Below are positions 1 to 9,770 of a stretch of DNA of 64,000 nt, piece by piece. A program made the translations under genes and the position numbers. The notes under the pieces are model-generated. The model was not told the origin of the DNA. It searched no databases and saw nothing but the letters and a program-made list of their open reading frames with translations. The DNA comes from JAGVSR01 sp963825555. GTDB lineage: Bacteria; Pseudomonadota; Alphaproteobacteria; Rhizobiales; Hyphomicrobiaceae. Every line of letters begins with the position of its first letter. Positions within the stretch are counted from its first letter, which is position 1. The stretch is taken from the NCBI GenBank assembly GCA_963825555.1, contig CAWGTZ010000007.1:1-64000 (forward strand). The letters run 5' to 3'.

Positions 1-2151
1 TTCCCACGTCGTGCGCTTAAGGTCGAGGAGGTTATACAGGAAGACCACCTTGCCCCGGCCGACGCCAAAGTCGCCCTTGCTCAGAAACAAGCCGTAGCCC
101 CCGAAGCGTCCGCCCTCGGTTACGATCATGCCTTCGGCTCCGCCCTCAGGGATCTCGACATCGGCCGTAATGGTGTAGGCTTTGTTGAGAATACTCGGCG
201 CCGCACTCTTGGGCACACCGCTCAGCTCACCCGAATACGTGAACTCGGTCCGTCCCGCTGTCAGGCTCGGGCGCGGCGTATTCCAACGTGCGAGCGTGGT
301 ATTGTCGAGTGGCAGCACATTGTACTTCTTCGCCTCGGCGTAAAAGAGGTCCTGAAGCTGTTTGAGCTTGTCCGGCATCTTGGCGGCGAGGTCGTTGAAC
401 TGGGTCGGGTCTTCCAGCACGTTGTAGAGTTCCCAGTTGTAACCGGTGATCACATCCGGAGGCGTTTTGGAACTGAGTTCCCACGGGAGGGTTGCCGGTG
501 TCGTGGCTGCCACCCACCCATCGTGGTAGATGGAGCGGTTGCCGAGCATCTCGAAATATTGCGTGGTGTGCCGGGTGGGAGCGTTGGCGTTGGCCTTGTC
601 CCACGTATAAGCCATACTCACGCCTTCTACTGGATTCTGCTTGACGCCATTGATGGCATCGGGGGCCGGGATGCCCGTCGCTTCGAGAATGGTCGGCACA
701 ATGTCGATCACATGATGAAACTGGCGGCGGATGCCACCGACATCGCTGATATTACCGGGCCACGACATCGCCACGCCTTGAGCGGTCCCGCCAAAGTGTG
801 ACGGAACCTGCTTCACCCACTTGAATGGCGTGTCCATCGCCCACGCCCAGCCTGCTGCAAAATGCGGGAACGTGCGTTCCGATCCCCAGAATGGGTACCA
901 GAGAAACTGGTCCTTCACCGGCACAGGGACGCCATTAAAGGTCGTGAACTCGTTCGGTGTGCCATTGAGCATGCCCTCGGCGCTCGCGCCGTTGTCGCCA
1001 CCAATGTAGATGATCAGGGTATTGTCGAGTTCGCCGAGATCTTCGACGGCTTGAATGACGCGCCCGATCTCATGGTCGGCGTAGGCGAGGTAGGCCCCAT
1101 AGACATCCGCCTGTCTGATGAAGAGCTTTTTCTCTTCCCAACTGAGGGTATCCCACTCCGGTAGTCCCTTCGGCCACGGCGTCAATTGCGCGTTCTCGGG
1201 CATGATGCCCAGCCGCTTCTGGTTAGCGAAGATCGTTTCGCGAAGTTTGTTCCATCCCTCGTCAAAGAGATGCATGTCACTGATCTTTTTGATCCACTCG
1301 GGTGTCGGATGATGCGGCGCGTGAGTGGCACCCGGCACGTAGTAGACGAAGAACGGCTTGTCGGGCGCAAGCTCCTTCAGCTGCTTCATGTACTGGATAG
1401 CGTCATCCGCCATCGCGGTCTGCATGTTCCAGCCGGAATTATTCAAGAACGGGTAAATGGCCGTTGTGTTGCGGAACAGGTTCGGTTGCCACTGACTGGC
1501 ATCGCCACCAACGAAGCCATAAAAATATTCAAAGCCCATTCCGTTTGGCCATTGATTGAATGGGCCAGCTTGGCTCGACTGAAACGAGGGCGTGTTGTGA
1601 TCCTTGCCAAACCACGACGTCGCGTAGCCGTTTTCCTTGAGGATCGTACCGATCGTGCCCTTCTCAATCGGGATGATCGAGTTGTAGCCCGGGAAGCCCG
1701 TCGATATCTCGCCCACCACTCCGAACCCAACCGAGTGATGGTTACGGCCCGTAATCAAGGCTGCTCGCGTCGGTGAGCAGAGGGATGTCGAATGAAAGTT
1801 TGTGTATCGCAATCCGTCCCGGGCGATGCGGTCCATGGAAGGCGTCGGGATGACGCCGCCGAACGTGCTCGGCGCACCGAAACCCTGGTCATCCGTCATG
1901 ATGAGCAAAACATTCGGCGCGCCCTTGCGCGGCACAACGCGAGGCGGCCACCAAGGTTTCGACTCGGACGCCTTCTCCTTGATGACCCCGCCGAATGCCG
2001 GATCGAGCGGCGGAAGCTGTTTGCCGTCAATCGTGGTGGTCGCACCGGGAGAACCGGGGACCCCGTTGATCTCCTGTGCTAGTGCACAAGGAGCGGAACC
2101 CATGAGGAAGACTAGAGCGGCCAGTGCCGAATGAGGACGATGAACTGCCAT
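1..2151 (-). CDS. Arylsulfatase, exported (3' end outside window)
   Basis: Reading the minus strand from an ATG at 2151 gives 717 open codons running off the window edge, so the C-terminus is missing. A GGGAGGAG ribosome site sits just upstream of the ATG. The first ~25 residues are a signal peptide ending in ALA. A metal-binding TDDQ lies near residues 86-89 and the sulfatase signature CSPTRAALITGR near 125-136; Cys125 is the residue expected to be converted to formylglycine. Further family features include GKDH and HAPHHP. The family hydrolyses sulfate esters, here probably in the periplasm; the substrate cannot be told from sequence. It lies on the same strand as a second, only distantly similar sulfatase at 2858-4579, but over 700 bases separate them, so a shared transcript is unlikely. 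Confidence 0.93.
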   Translation of the reverse strand, partial: MAVHRPHSALAALVFLMGSAPCALAQEINGVPGSPGATTTIDGKQLPPLDPAFGGVIKEKASESKPWWPPRVVPRKGAPNVLLIMTDDQGFGAPSTFGGVIPTPSMDRIARDGLRYTNFHSTSLCSPTRAALITGRNHHSVGFGVVGEISTGFPGYNSIIPIEKGTIGTILKENGYATSWFGKDHNTPSFQSSQAGPFNQWPNGMGFEYFYGFVGGDASQWQPNLFRNTTAIYPFLNNSGWNMQTAMADDAIQYMKQLKELAPDKPFFVYYVPGATHAPHHPTPEWIKKISDMHLFDEGWNKLRETIFANQKRLGIMPENAQLTPWPKGLPEWDTLSWEEKKLFIRQADVYGAYLAYADHEIGRVIQAVEDLGELDNTLIIYIGGDNGASAEGMLNGTPNEFTTFNGVPVPVKDQFLWYPFWGSERTFPHFAAGWAWAMDTPFKWVKQVPSHFGGTAQGVAMSWPGNISDVGGIRRQFHHVIDIVPTILEATGIPAPDAINGVKQNPVEGVSMAYTWDKANANAPTRHTTQYFEMLGNRSIYHDGWVAATTPATLPWELSSKTPPDVITGYNWELYNVLEDPTQFNDLAAKMPDKLKQLQDLFYAEAKKYNVLPLDNTTLARWNTPRPSLTAGRTEFTYSGELSGVPKSAAPSILNKAYTITADVEIPEGGAEGMIVTEGGRFGGYGLFLSKGDFGVGRGKVVFLYNLLDLKRTTWE

Positions 2152-2682
2152 TCGCTCCTCCCGGAACGCAAACAGACAACCGGCGGGGTGGGGCAAAGAC
2201 CCTGAGAGAACGCTAGCGCTAAAGTTGCCGGTCTGTCACTGGAGATTTGGACAAGTCAGAAAAAGGCGTGACGCGCCGTTAGCGGTAAGGGCCCCCGGGT
2301 CCGAAATCCTATACACCCAAGCGGACCTAGTCGATTGCAGAGTTCTGATCATGTCAAACTCGACCGTCTGAGCTATGTCTGCGTGAAGGCAGGTATACTC
2401 CTAGCAGCAGAACTCACGCGCTTGCTTGACCGCTAAACCCTCATGTGTGGACGCACGGACTGCACAGCCAAAACGACCGAGATGGGCCAAAACCAGACCT
2501 CCCCCGGCGCTCAACCAGCAGGTGTGCTGAGAACCGTTACGTTTGCCGAATTCCGCGTTCGCTCCTCTTCACATATCTTCACAAGTATTTAGCAACCAGA
2601 TTTCAGAAATGGTGATAGGCGACCGGATGTTGAGGCTGTGCTTTTTGGCCACAATGCGGACAAGGTGGCCGCTCTTGGAGCA

Positions 2683-2710
2683 AAAAGCCCCGCCGGATGG
2701 CGGGGCTTTT
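2683..2710 (-). terminator. Rho-independent terminator
   Basis: A perfect 12-bp stem (AAAAGCCCCGCC / GGCGGGGCTTTT) closes a GGAT loop. With A/T runs on both sides it could act in either direction. It lies about 150 bases past the stop of the sulfatase at 2858-4579 and upstream of the sulfatase starting at 2151, so it most likely insulates the two. In the rest of the 2152-2857 gap I see no supportable gene. Confidence 0.75.
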
Positions 2711-2857
2711 CGATTCTGTTCACTCAAATCGGAGCGGTGTCAGATCACCTCGAAACGCGTTCAACCGATGTTTCCCCATGGAGCGGGGCCTGCGGCTAAA
2801 GTTAGGCGTTCCGACGCGCAGTGACAACGGTATTGGCGTTCGTCACTGTCGCCAATG

Positions 2858-4579
2858 CTAGTGACCCGAGTGGCTGATGTGTTTGGCATCCTGCATCGCA
2901 TGAATTATGTTATCCAGGTTGTAGCTCGCCGGTATCTGCAGCGAGGGGAAGGTCCTGTACGTCTCGAGTTCCTTCAGCCACAGCAGCTGCCCGATGGGCA
3001 GGATGTTCCAGTCATAGATCATCGCCGTGCTAGGTGCGGCCAGTGCGCCGCCGTAGCCCATGAGGGTACCATCAACTGACGCAACCGACCTCTCGAAGGG
3101 ATCACGCTTGAGGTTGTTGACCATGGTCCAGTGATAGGTCTCTGCGGGGCCGAAGATCTCCTTCGCATCGGAAGAAACCATCGTGTAGTAGAACTTCCAG
3201 TTCTTGTACCGTACTGCCGACGGCTGTGCACCGGTGTAGTAGAAGAACGTGTCGCGGGCCGAATTTGCCTTACCTTCCAGATAAGCCCGCTGGTCGAAAC
3301 CGTCGAGCGTGGTTTTGACGATGCCGGGGTACTCGCCGGCCTCAATCTGCTTCTTCAGGCCATCGCCTTTGGGTCCGCCGGCGATATTGACGAAGGTGGG
3401 CACCCAGTCCAGTGACGAGAATATCTGGTCCGGGTTCGTGCCAGCCTTGACGTGTCCCGGCCAGCGAATGAGCATCGGCGCCCGCATACCGCCTTCCCAG
3501 GTGGTGAGCTTGCCGCCCCTGAAGGGCGTTATACCGCCATCCGGGTAAGTGATCGCCTCGGCGCCATTATCGGTGGTAAAGACGACGATGGTGTTGTCGA
3601 GCTCGCCCATATCCTCGAGCTTTTTGAGCACGTAGCCGATGTTGTCGTCCATCTGCTTCATGCCGGCTTCGTTGGGACCCCAGTCCTTGCCGCCTTTGAC
3701 GCCCAGCATGTCCGCGTACTTGTCCGAGAGCAAGGTGGTGACGTGCATGCGCGCCGGGTTATACCAGACGAAAAACGGTTTGTTGGTCTTCTCGGGGTCG
3801 TTGCGGTCGAGGAAGTCGATGACCTGGGCGGAGATTTCCTCGTCCACGGTCTTGGAACGTTCCAGCGTCAGCGGCCCCATGTCCTTGCAGCTCTGGTTCT
3901 TCTCGGTGCCGTCCTCGGACGTGCAATAAAGAACCGGCCGTGGCGGGGTCATACAGAGCGTGGTCATCGGATCCACCGCACCGGGGACCTCGGGGAGGCC
4001 TTTAACCGGGGTGTTCATGCAGGGAGGTACAACCGCCTGATCGGTTGGCGTCTTGTTGATGTCGGGGAAGCTCACCCCCTGCATGGCGTCGAGGTGATAC
4101 AGGTAGCCCCAGAATTCCTGGAAGCCGTGCGCCGTTGGCAGCGACGCCGATTTATCGCCTAAGTGGTTTTTGCCGAACTCGCCGGTGTTGTAGCCGAGAT
4201 CCAGCAGGAATTTTGCCAGCGCGGGCGTGCCCGGCAACAGCGAACTGGTGGCGCCCGGAAGCTGCGGCATGACCATGCCCGCCCGCAACGGATGCATCCC
4301 GGTAGAGAAGGCGGTGCGCCCGGCCGTGCAGCTCTGCTCGGCATAATAGGTCATGAACCTCGCGCCTTCTTTCGCGAGGCGGTCGATGTTGGGCGTCTCC
4401 CCAACCATCAGGCCCTGATGGTAGGCACCCACGTTCATGATGCCGATGTCGTCACCCATGATGAACAGAATGTTGGGCTTTTTCTCCTGTGCCTGGGCCG
4501 GACCCGTCGCTCCCTGAAGGCCCATCGCCGCAAGAGCGCCGAGTACAATCCCGGTTGCCGGGAAAAAACGATGTTTCAT
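2858..4579 (-). CDS. Arylsulfatase, exported
   Basis: This gene encodes 573 residues. I chose ATG 4579 over an upstream in-frame TTG at 4615 because it begins a classic signal peptide (MKHRFFPATG, hydrophobic core, cut after AQA) and has GAAGG 11 bases upstream. The sequence PNILFIMGDDIG provides metal ligands and SCTAGRTAF near residues 83-91 is the sulfatase signature with Cys84 as the formylglycine site. FTTDNGAE is the later metal-binding segment. The length is usual for the family. It differs from the neighbouring sulfatase in carrying CTAGR rather than CSPTR. It presumably acts on sulfate esters in the periplasm and needs a formylglycine-generating or anaerobic maturase encoded elsewhere. 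Confidence 0.93.
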   Translation of the reverse strand: MKHRFFPATGIVLGALAAMGLQGATGPAQAQEKKPNILFIMGDDIGIMNVGAYHQGLMVGETPNIDRLAKEGARFMTYYAEQSCTAGRTAFSTGMHPLRAGMVMPQLPGATSSLLPGTPALAKFLLDLGYNTGEFGKNHLGDKSASLPTAHGFQEFWGYLYHLDAMQGVSFPDINKTPTDQAVVPPCMNTPVKGLPEVPGAVDPMTTLCMTPPRPVLYCTSEDGTEKNQSCKDMGPLTLERSKTVDEEISAQVIDFLDRNDPEKTNKPFFVWYNPARMHVTTLLSDKYADMLGVKGGKDWGPNEAGMKQMDDNIGYVLKKLEDMGELDNTIVVFTTDNGAEAITYPDGGITPFRGGKLTTWEGGMRAPMLIRWPGHVKAGTNPDQIFSSLDWVPTFVNIAGGPKGDGLKKQIEAGEYPGIVKTTLDGFDQRAYLEGKANSARDTFFYYTGAQPSAVRYKNWKFYYTMVSSDAKEIFGPAETYHWTMVNNLKRDPFERSVASVDGTLMGYGGALAAPSTAMIYDWNILPIGQLLWLKELETYRTFPSLQIPASYNLDNIIHAMQDAKHISHSGH

Positions 4580-4862
4580 TTTCAACTTAACCTTCACTTG
4601 TTTGATATCACCCAACTAGATCCCTATTCTATTTTTCTTGAGCCAGGTTGCGCTGGATCAAGCCTTTGAGCGCGGCGCGCCAATGTCTGGGCATCTGGCG
4701 CTCGAGTTGAGCGCGATTTCCGGTCTTCGCGGTGGGATCTCAAAGGCTTTCGGTCTGATCGGCTAGCAACCCAAGCTAACCATGAATGTCACTCACAATT
4801 GTGCCGATGTGGCTCCTGCCCCAAAAATGAAGGGCATTTTCAATGTTTCACAGGAAAATTAG

Positions 4863-5603
4863 ATGTTTAGAAAGTCGGTTCTTGCTGTCGTTCTGACTTG
4901 TGCGACCTTGTCTGGTGTTGCTGGGTCGGCGAGTTCCGAGCCGGCATCGGATGATCCTATTGCCGCATTCACAAAGCTGGCTGCCTACATTTCCACCAAT
5001 CCCCTAGACTTCGAGACGTCTTTTTCATCACGCAGCGCAATCCTCGACAAGGAATTTCTCAACGGCAAGGCTCGCATCATCGCAGCCCGGCCGAACCTCC
5101 TGCGCCTTGATACAACGTCATCCAAAGGATCTTTTCTCGTCATCTCGGATGGAACAACCCTCACCATTCTGGATCGGAGCAGCAACAAGTACGCGCAAAC
5201 CTCAGCGAAGCCTTCGCTTGGAGCGACGGTAAACTTGTTCACCGGGCTAACAGTTGTCGAGCCCCAGACGCTTTTGTTCCTGGATGCGGTTCAAGCCGTC
5301 GCCACCGGCCAAGAGACGGCGCAAGCTTCGGCGTCGGGAACGGAAACTGTCGGAGGGCGAACGTGCAAGCGGTATACGGTGGCAGGTTCCGATGGGGCAA
5401 CGTGGGAGGCGTGGCTCGAAGCCAAGGAAATTCCTCTTCCATGCAAGCTGGTCAGTCGCGATAGCGACGACCCGGATGCTGCTGTGCAGACGAACGAGTT
5501 TACGTGGGCTCAGAATACTTCGCATTCCACCGACACGTTCACGTTTACAGTGCCGCCGGCAAGCAAGAAGGTTGACTTCGGAGATCTGGGTATTGCGGAC
5601 TAA
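4863..5603 (+). CDS. Exported DUF2092-type protein (LolA/outer-membrane lipoprotein-sorting-like fold)
   Basis: 246 residues start with a signal peptide (MFRKSVLAVVLTCATLSGVAGSA). The pattern of strands (ILDKEFLNGKARI, RPNLLRLDTTSSKG, FLVISDGTTLTILD, TCKRYTVAG, WEAWLEAKEIPLPCKLV) matches the DUF2092 family, whose fold resembles LolA-type lipoprotein carriers. The function of DUF2092 is not established. It is divergent from the sulfatase at 2858-4579, with about 280 bases between them that should hold both promoters. AGGA lies upstream of the ATG. The family assignment comes from recall of the pattern, not a search. Confidence 0.75.
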   Translation: MFRKSVLAVVLTCATLSGVAGSASSEPASDDPIAAFTKLAAYISTNPLDFETSFSSRSAILDKEFLNGKARIIAARPNLLRLDTTSSKGSFLVISDGTTLTILDRSSNKYAQTSAKPSLGATVNLFTGLTVVEPQTLLFLDAVQAVATGQETAQASASGTETVGGRTCKRYTVAGSDGATWEAWLEAKEIPLPCKLVSRDSDDPDAAVQTNEFTWAQNTSHSTDTFTFTVPPASKKVDFGDLGIAD

Positions 5604-5903
5604 TTCCACAACAGGGGGCGGCCGCCTTCTCTCGGGAGTAGACGTGTCCGCTACTGGGTTCGTGTGTCACTTGACGTCCGAGTTGGGTCACTTGCAGCGG
5701 ACCCCAATTGTCGGCCTTCGAAATGCAGCGCCGTCGTCAACGGAGGCGAGAGCTGTCGAGGGAATGCTTATCTATCCTTGGGTTCACACGACAATGCGTG
5801 AAACCTACGAAATGCATGGACATAAGGTTACTGTCCGTCGTCAGGGATTTCGGGACATTTGAACGGGTGATCTAAGAGAGGGTTCGGCCCATCTGGTTGA
5901 AGC

Positions 5904-6884
5904 TCATGCTGCTGCGTTGAAGTGCTGTTGGCGACGGTGCTCGATGGTTTGTTGCTTTATCTTTCGTCGCCGCTCCAGGATGCGAGCACCTCGCCCGAAG
6001 TAGACGTCAGCCGGCGTGATGTTGTCCAGGCTCTCGTGATAGCGGCGATGATTGTAGTGGTCGACGAAGTAGGCGACGGCGCGCTCGAGGTCTCCGGGCA
6101 GATAGTAGTTTTCGAGTAGGATACGGCTCTTGAGCGAGAGGTGCCAGCGTTCGATCTTGCCCTGGGTCATTGGATGATAGGGCTTGCCGCGGGTGTGCCG
6201 CATGCCCTGGGTTTCGAGCCATTCGGACAGATCATTGGCGATGTAAGAGGGCCCATTGTCTGAGAGCAATCTTGGCCGCCGATCGGCGCCAGCCTGATCA
6301 AGTCCCGAGGCCTGCAAGGCCAGCTCGAGCGTTGCGGTGACGTCGCTGGCGCTCATTGTCGTGCAGAGCTTCCAGGCTACGATGTAGCGGGAGAAGTTGT
6401 CGAGGACGGTCGAGAGGTAGAACCAGCCCCAGCCGGTGACCTTGAGATAGGTGAAGTCGGTCTGCCAGAGTTGATTGATGGCTGTCGTTGGGTTGGCAAA
6501 GGCATCAGCGGCCTTCATGACGATGAAGGCCGGCGAGGTCACGAGGCCTTCGGCTTTCAGGATGCGATAGACGCTGGCCTCGGAGACGAAGGTCTTCTCG
6601 GCGTCCGTGAAGGCGATCGCCACCTCACGCGGGGATAGCTCCGGCTCCTCCAACGCCCGCTCGATAATCCTGTCGCGGATCTCATCTGGGATGCGGTTCC
6701 AGACGCGCCTTGGCCGTGGCTTTCGGTCTTCGAGCGCCTCGAAGCCGCCGTCCGCATAGCGGTCGAGCCAAGCGTAGAAGGTGGACTTGGGTATGCCGAT
6801 CTTGTCGAGCGTGCGCCTGACCGGCAGATGGGAGGTCTCGACGGTGCGGATGATCTCAAGCTTTTCGGATGCGGGGTATCTCAT
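5904..6884 (-). CDS. IS3-family transposase OrfB (DDE integrase)
   Basis: 326 residues. An N-terminal helix-turn-helix (about residues 1-60, PVRRTLDKIGIPKSTFYAW) is followed by an rve integrase core. The DDE residues are visible: WQTDFTYLK (first Asp), LLSDNGPSY (second Asp), and the glutamate in TQGKIERWHLSLKSRI. The ATG overlaps the orfA stop as ATGA, so translation is probably coupled rather than using the frameshift typical of many IS3 elements. The reading frame appears intact, so the element may be active. Confidence 0.92.
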   Translation of the reverse strand: MRYPASEKLEIIRTVETSHLPVRRTLDKIGIPKSTFYAWLDRYADGGFEALEDRKPRPRRVWNRIPDEIRDRIIERALEEPELSPREVAIAFTDAEKTFVSEASVYRILKAEGLVTSPAFIVMKAADAFANPTTAINQLWQTDFTYLKVTGWGWFYLSTVLDNFSRYIVAWKLCTTMSASDVTATLELALQASGLDQAGADRRPRLLSDNGPSYIANDLSEWLETQGMRHTRGKPYHPMTQGKIERWHLSLKSRILLENYYLPGDLERAVAYFVDHYNHRRYHESLDNITPADVYFGRGARILERRRKIKQQTIEHRRQQHFNAAA

Positions 6885-7255
6885 TCGATATCCTCCCCAT
6901 CCGCGAGCACGCTTTTTTTGAGCAGACGGTTCTCGAGGGCAACCTCGGCGAGGGCCTCCTTGAGCTGGCGGGCTTCGGTGCGCAGCTGCTTGACCTCATC
7001 GGAAGATGCCTCGCGGGCGGTATCGCCGGCGAGGCGCTTCTTGCCGGCCTCAAGGAACTCCTTGGACCACCGGTAGTAGAGGTTCTGGGCGATCCCCTCC
7101 TTGCGGCAGAGTTCGGCGATACTGTCCTCCCCACGCAGGCCATCGAGGACGATGCGGATCTTCTCCTCGGCTGAGAAGTGCCGCCTGGTGGCTCGCCGGA
7201 TGTCTCTGACCGTCTCCTCCGCGCTCTGCGGAGCCTGCTTGTTGCGCTGTCTCAT
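6881..7255 (-). CDS. IS3-family transposase OrfA
   Basis: 124 residues from ATG 7255, chosen because GGAGGGACACG directly precedes it; longer in-frame readings upstream lack such a site. The pattern RHFSAEEKIRIVLDGLRGED..AELCRKEGIAQNLYYRWSKEFLEAGKKRL is an IS3 helix-turn-helix DNA-binding domain, followed by a leucine-zipper-like segment (LRTEARQLKEALAEVALENRLLKK) that usually mediates OrfA/OrfAB contact. It ends in a 4-base overlap with orfB. Confidence 0.9.
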   Translation of the reverse strand: MRQRNKQAPQSAEETVRDIRRATRRHFSAEEKIRIVLDGLRGEDSIAELCRKEGIAQNLYYRWSKEFLEAGKKRLAGDTAREASSDEVKQLRTEARQLKEALAEVALENRLLKKSVLADGEDIE

Positions 7256-7343
7256 CGTGTCCCTCCGTGGGGTTACGATGAGCCGCAAACTCTCCCTTAC
7301 GCAATAAGCTCAATCTGTCCGCTAGGTCCTGACGGGGAACACA

Positions 7344-8700
7344 CGACCTCGATGGGCCGCTTGACGCTCAACATGCTGCTCTCGTTCGCCCAATTCGAGC
7401 GCGAGATTGCCGGTGAACGCATCCGCGACAAGATCGCAGCATCGAAGGCCAAAGGCATGTGGATGGGCGGCAACGTCCCGCTTGGCTACGACGTCAAGGA
7501 GCGCAAGCTGATCGTCAATGAGATGGAAGCCGAGACGGTGCGCATGATCTTCAAGCGCTATGCGGAGCTCGGGTCGGTTCGGCTGCTCGGTCACGAACTC
7601 GACCGGCTCGGCGTCGTCAGCAAGCGCCGCGAGGGGGCAGGTGGTGTCCTGGCGGGTGGCAACCGATTTTCACGCGGCGCACTCTATACACTGCTTCATA
7701 CACTGCTTCAGAATCCGATCTACCGCGGCGAGATCGGGCACCAGGGCACGGTCTACCCCGGCCAGCACGACGCGATCATCGATGCTGAACTCTGGCAGCG
7801 CGTCCAGGAGAAGTTGGCCGACAATCGGCAGTCCCGAGCGCTCGGAGCGAGACTGCCGACGGAACCGAGTTTGCTTGCCGGTCTGATCGTGGATGGCGAC
7901 GGACAGCGCATGACGCCGACGCATGCTGTCAAGAAGGGCCGACGCTACCGGTACTACGTCTCGACGCAACTCATATCCGGCACGCGTTCCGACCACGTAA
8001 AGGGACGGCGTATTCCCGCAGGCGATATCGAGGTGCTGGTTCTCGATCGGCTTCGCGCCTTCCTCGCGTCCGATCGGGACCTCGGTGACGCGCTGTCACG
8101 CCTCGATCTCGACGCCTCGGCCGTTCGGTCTGCCATGACGACGGCGAGCCAGTTCGTCGAGGCCTGGACGAGCCTGCCACCGATCAAGCTCCGCGAGGTT
8201 GTCCGCAGCATTGTCGAGACCATTACTGTGGACGAGGATAAGGTCGTTGCGTTGCTCAAGCCGACGGAGAGTCGCGACGGTTCTGCTCGGCGACACATGC
8301 AATGTGCCGAAGGCGCCAGCACACTGGCACGATCGAGCTGACCATCGACGCCAAACTGCGCCGTGCTGGGAAAGGCATCCGATTGGTTGTCGGGGGTGGC
8401 GTGGACGCGAAGCCCGACGCTCAGATGATCGCCCTCTTGCGCGACGCCCACGCGACGCGGGATGCCCTGATGTCCGGTCGCGACGAGACCATCGACGCGA
8501 TGGCGAAGCGGCTCGGCATCAAACGAGATTACCTATCGGCACACATGCGGCTGACATATCTCGCGCCGGACATCGTCCGCGCTCTTGTTGCCGGACGACA
8601 TCCCGAGGGACTGACACCGGCTGGCCTTCTCTCAAAGTGCAAAGACCTTCCCCACGACTGGCAACTCCAGCGGGCAGTCCTCGGAATCGAGACGACGTAG
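7344..8700 (+). pseudogene. Large serine recombinase, 5'-truncated and frameshifted
   Basis: From TSMGRLTLNMLLSFAQFEREIAGERIRDKI onward this is closely similar to the intact recombinase at 61502-63199. About 120 N-terminal residues, including the catalytic serine, are gone; the IS3 end at 7341 sits at the break. A second lesion near 8280-8310 shifts the frame: the downstream frame resumes homology at TIDAKLRRAGKGIRL and continues to DLPHDWQLQRAVLG. A third difference is a 12-base in-frame tandem duplication at about 7685-7710, giving TLLHTLLQ where the intact copy has TLLQ. Without the catalytic domain it cannot recombine DNA. Confidence 0.88.
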
Positions 8701-9190
8701 CGCCCCGAAAGCCCCCAATACGATGCGAGTCTGACCGGCCCAAAATGGCCGACAGAGATAAAACGGCCCAACAGGCGAGGAACGTCAGGGAGAGACGGCG
8801 GGCCCGGCGCGTGATCCCGAAATGCATGTCGCCAAGGCGCGGAAAGTACGAGGAAATTCCGCCTGCGGAAATGACAAAATATGCAGTAATATCAATGGGT
8901 TAGACCATGGCTGTGCTGGCAGTCTGACGCGAACGGGTCTCGGCAACTTGGGCCGAATAACAGGGAGTTTCTGACGTTTTCTCGCCATCCTGTCCGAAAG
9001 CATAGGCGAAAACGGCCCAATATGGGGGCTTTCTAGGCGAATTCCCTAGAATTGGAACAGCGATAATTTCTCACAATATCAGCGACTTTGTTTCTTGGAG
9101 CAGGGATCTTAATCCCCGTATCAGGGACGGTTTGGAGCCTATCCATGGCACGCAAGTTGCTATGCAAAGCCGAGTTCGGAGGTTCATAGC
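8701..9190. other. Non-coding stretch downstream of recombinase remnant; first ~205 bases repeated at 63200-63405
   Basis: No gene is supportable here. Up to about 8905 the sequence is clearly related to that following the intact recombinase at 63200-63405 (shared CGATGCGAG, GGCCGACAGAGATAAAAC-like and ATATGCAG..ATATCAATG segments). Similarity stops exactly where, in the right-hand copy, tRNA-Gln begins. Confidence 0.7.
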
Positions 9191-9670
9191 ATGACAGCAA
9201 GTCCAGCTATTATTAACCGGGCGCCGTTTAACAGGTGCCCGTTCTCACGCATTGAGGCAACACTCGCCAAGGATCCGCAAGCCTGGATCGAAACGCGACA
9301 TCTGATGGCTGCACTGGAAAGGAATGCGGGACGACCCGTTCCTGCGCTCACTCTTGCTCATATTGGTGCGAGACTTGACGGCACTGCCAAAAAGAAGCGA
9401 GGCCGAGGTCGTCGCAACTACAGCCGCGCGTTTCGAGACATGCTCATCGCTGTGGCGTTTGAGCGTCGGGAGGCCTGGCTCAATGAGCGATCAGCCAAGC
9501 AAGGGCTGAAGGGTTGGAGCAAGATCCGCGACGCTGAATGGTGGCAGGGACCACCTAGCGAGCGCGCCGCTCGAATGGTTCAGCACGGGATGGAGTTTAA
9601 CGTGAGTTGGGAAAGGATCCGCAACATTGCCTATAGGATCCGCAAGAAGGGACTTCCGCCTGTGTTTTAA
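9191..9670 (+). CDS. Phage-associated protein of unknown function
   Basis: 159 residues, not recognised. It is basic (KKKRGRGRRNYSRAF; RIRKKGLPP at the end) and has no signal peptide or membrane segment. GGAGG lies about 10 bases before the ATG. Its position, immediately ahead of a ParB-methyltransferase and terminase genes on the same strand, suggests a prophage DNA-packaging or regulatory role, but nothing in the sequence proves it. Confidence 0.6.
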   Translation: MTASPAIINRAPFNRCPFSRIEATLAKDPQAWIETRHLMAALERNAGRPVPALTLAHIGARLDGTAKKKRGRGRRNYSRAFRDMLIAVAFERREAWLNERSAKQGLKGWSKIRDAEWWQGPPSERAARMVQHGMEFNVSWERIRNIAYRIRKKGLPPVF

Positions 9671-9770
9671 GGCGGCCACCACGAGAAATCCGCTCATTTC
9701 TTGTCGATGACCCAGGCTCGAGGAACGCATTATTAACGAGGTCGAACTCTGTTGATCGGAGCCCCGACCT

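Larger units (their letters stand above)
5832..7341 (-). mobile_element. IS3-family insertion sequence, complete
   Basis: The two ends form imperfect 26-bp inverted repeats: TGTCCGTCGTCAGG at 5832 inward and, on the other strand, TGTTCCCCGTCAGG from 7341 inward, 18 of 26 positions agreeing by hand. Inside are overlapping orfA and orfB on the minus strand. The flanks (ttac left, cacg right) do not form a target duplication, and the right end abuts the middle of a serine recombinase whose 5' part is not on the other side. This points to deletion or recombination after insertion. Solo ends of relatives lie near 20825-21026 and 36172-36258. Confidence 0.85.

Noticed and set aside
2543..2824. 93-codon plus-strand frame in the sulfatase intergenic gap
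   Set aside because: It reads straight through the terminator hairpin at 2683-2710 and resembles nothing; probably not coding.
3452..4162. Long plus-strand open frame of 236 codons opposite the second sulfatase
   Set aside because: It lies wholly antisense to a gene with clear catalytic motifs and has no recognisable domain; a shadow of GC-rich codon structure.
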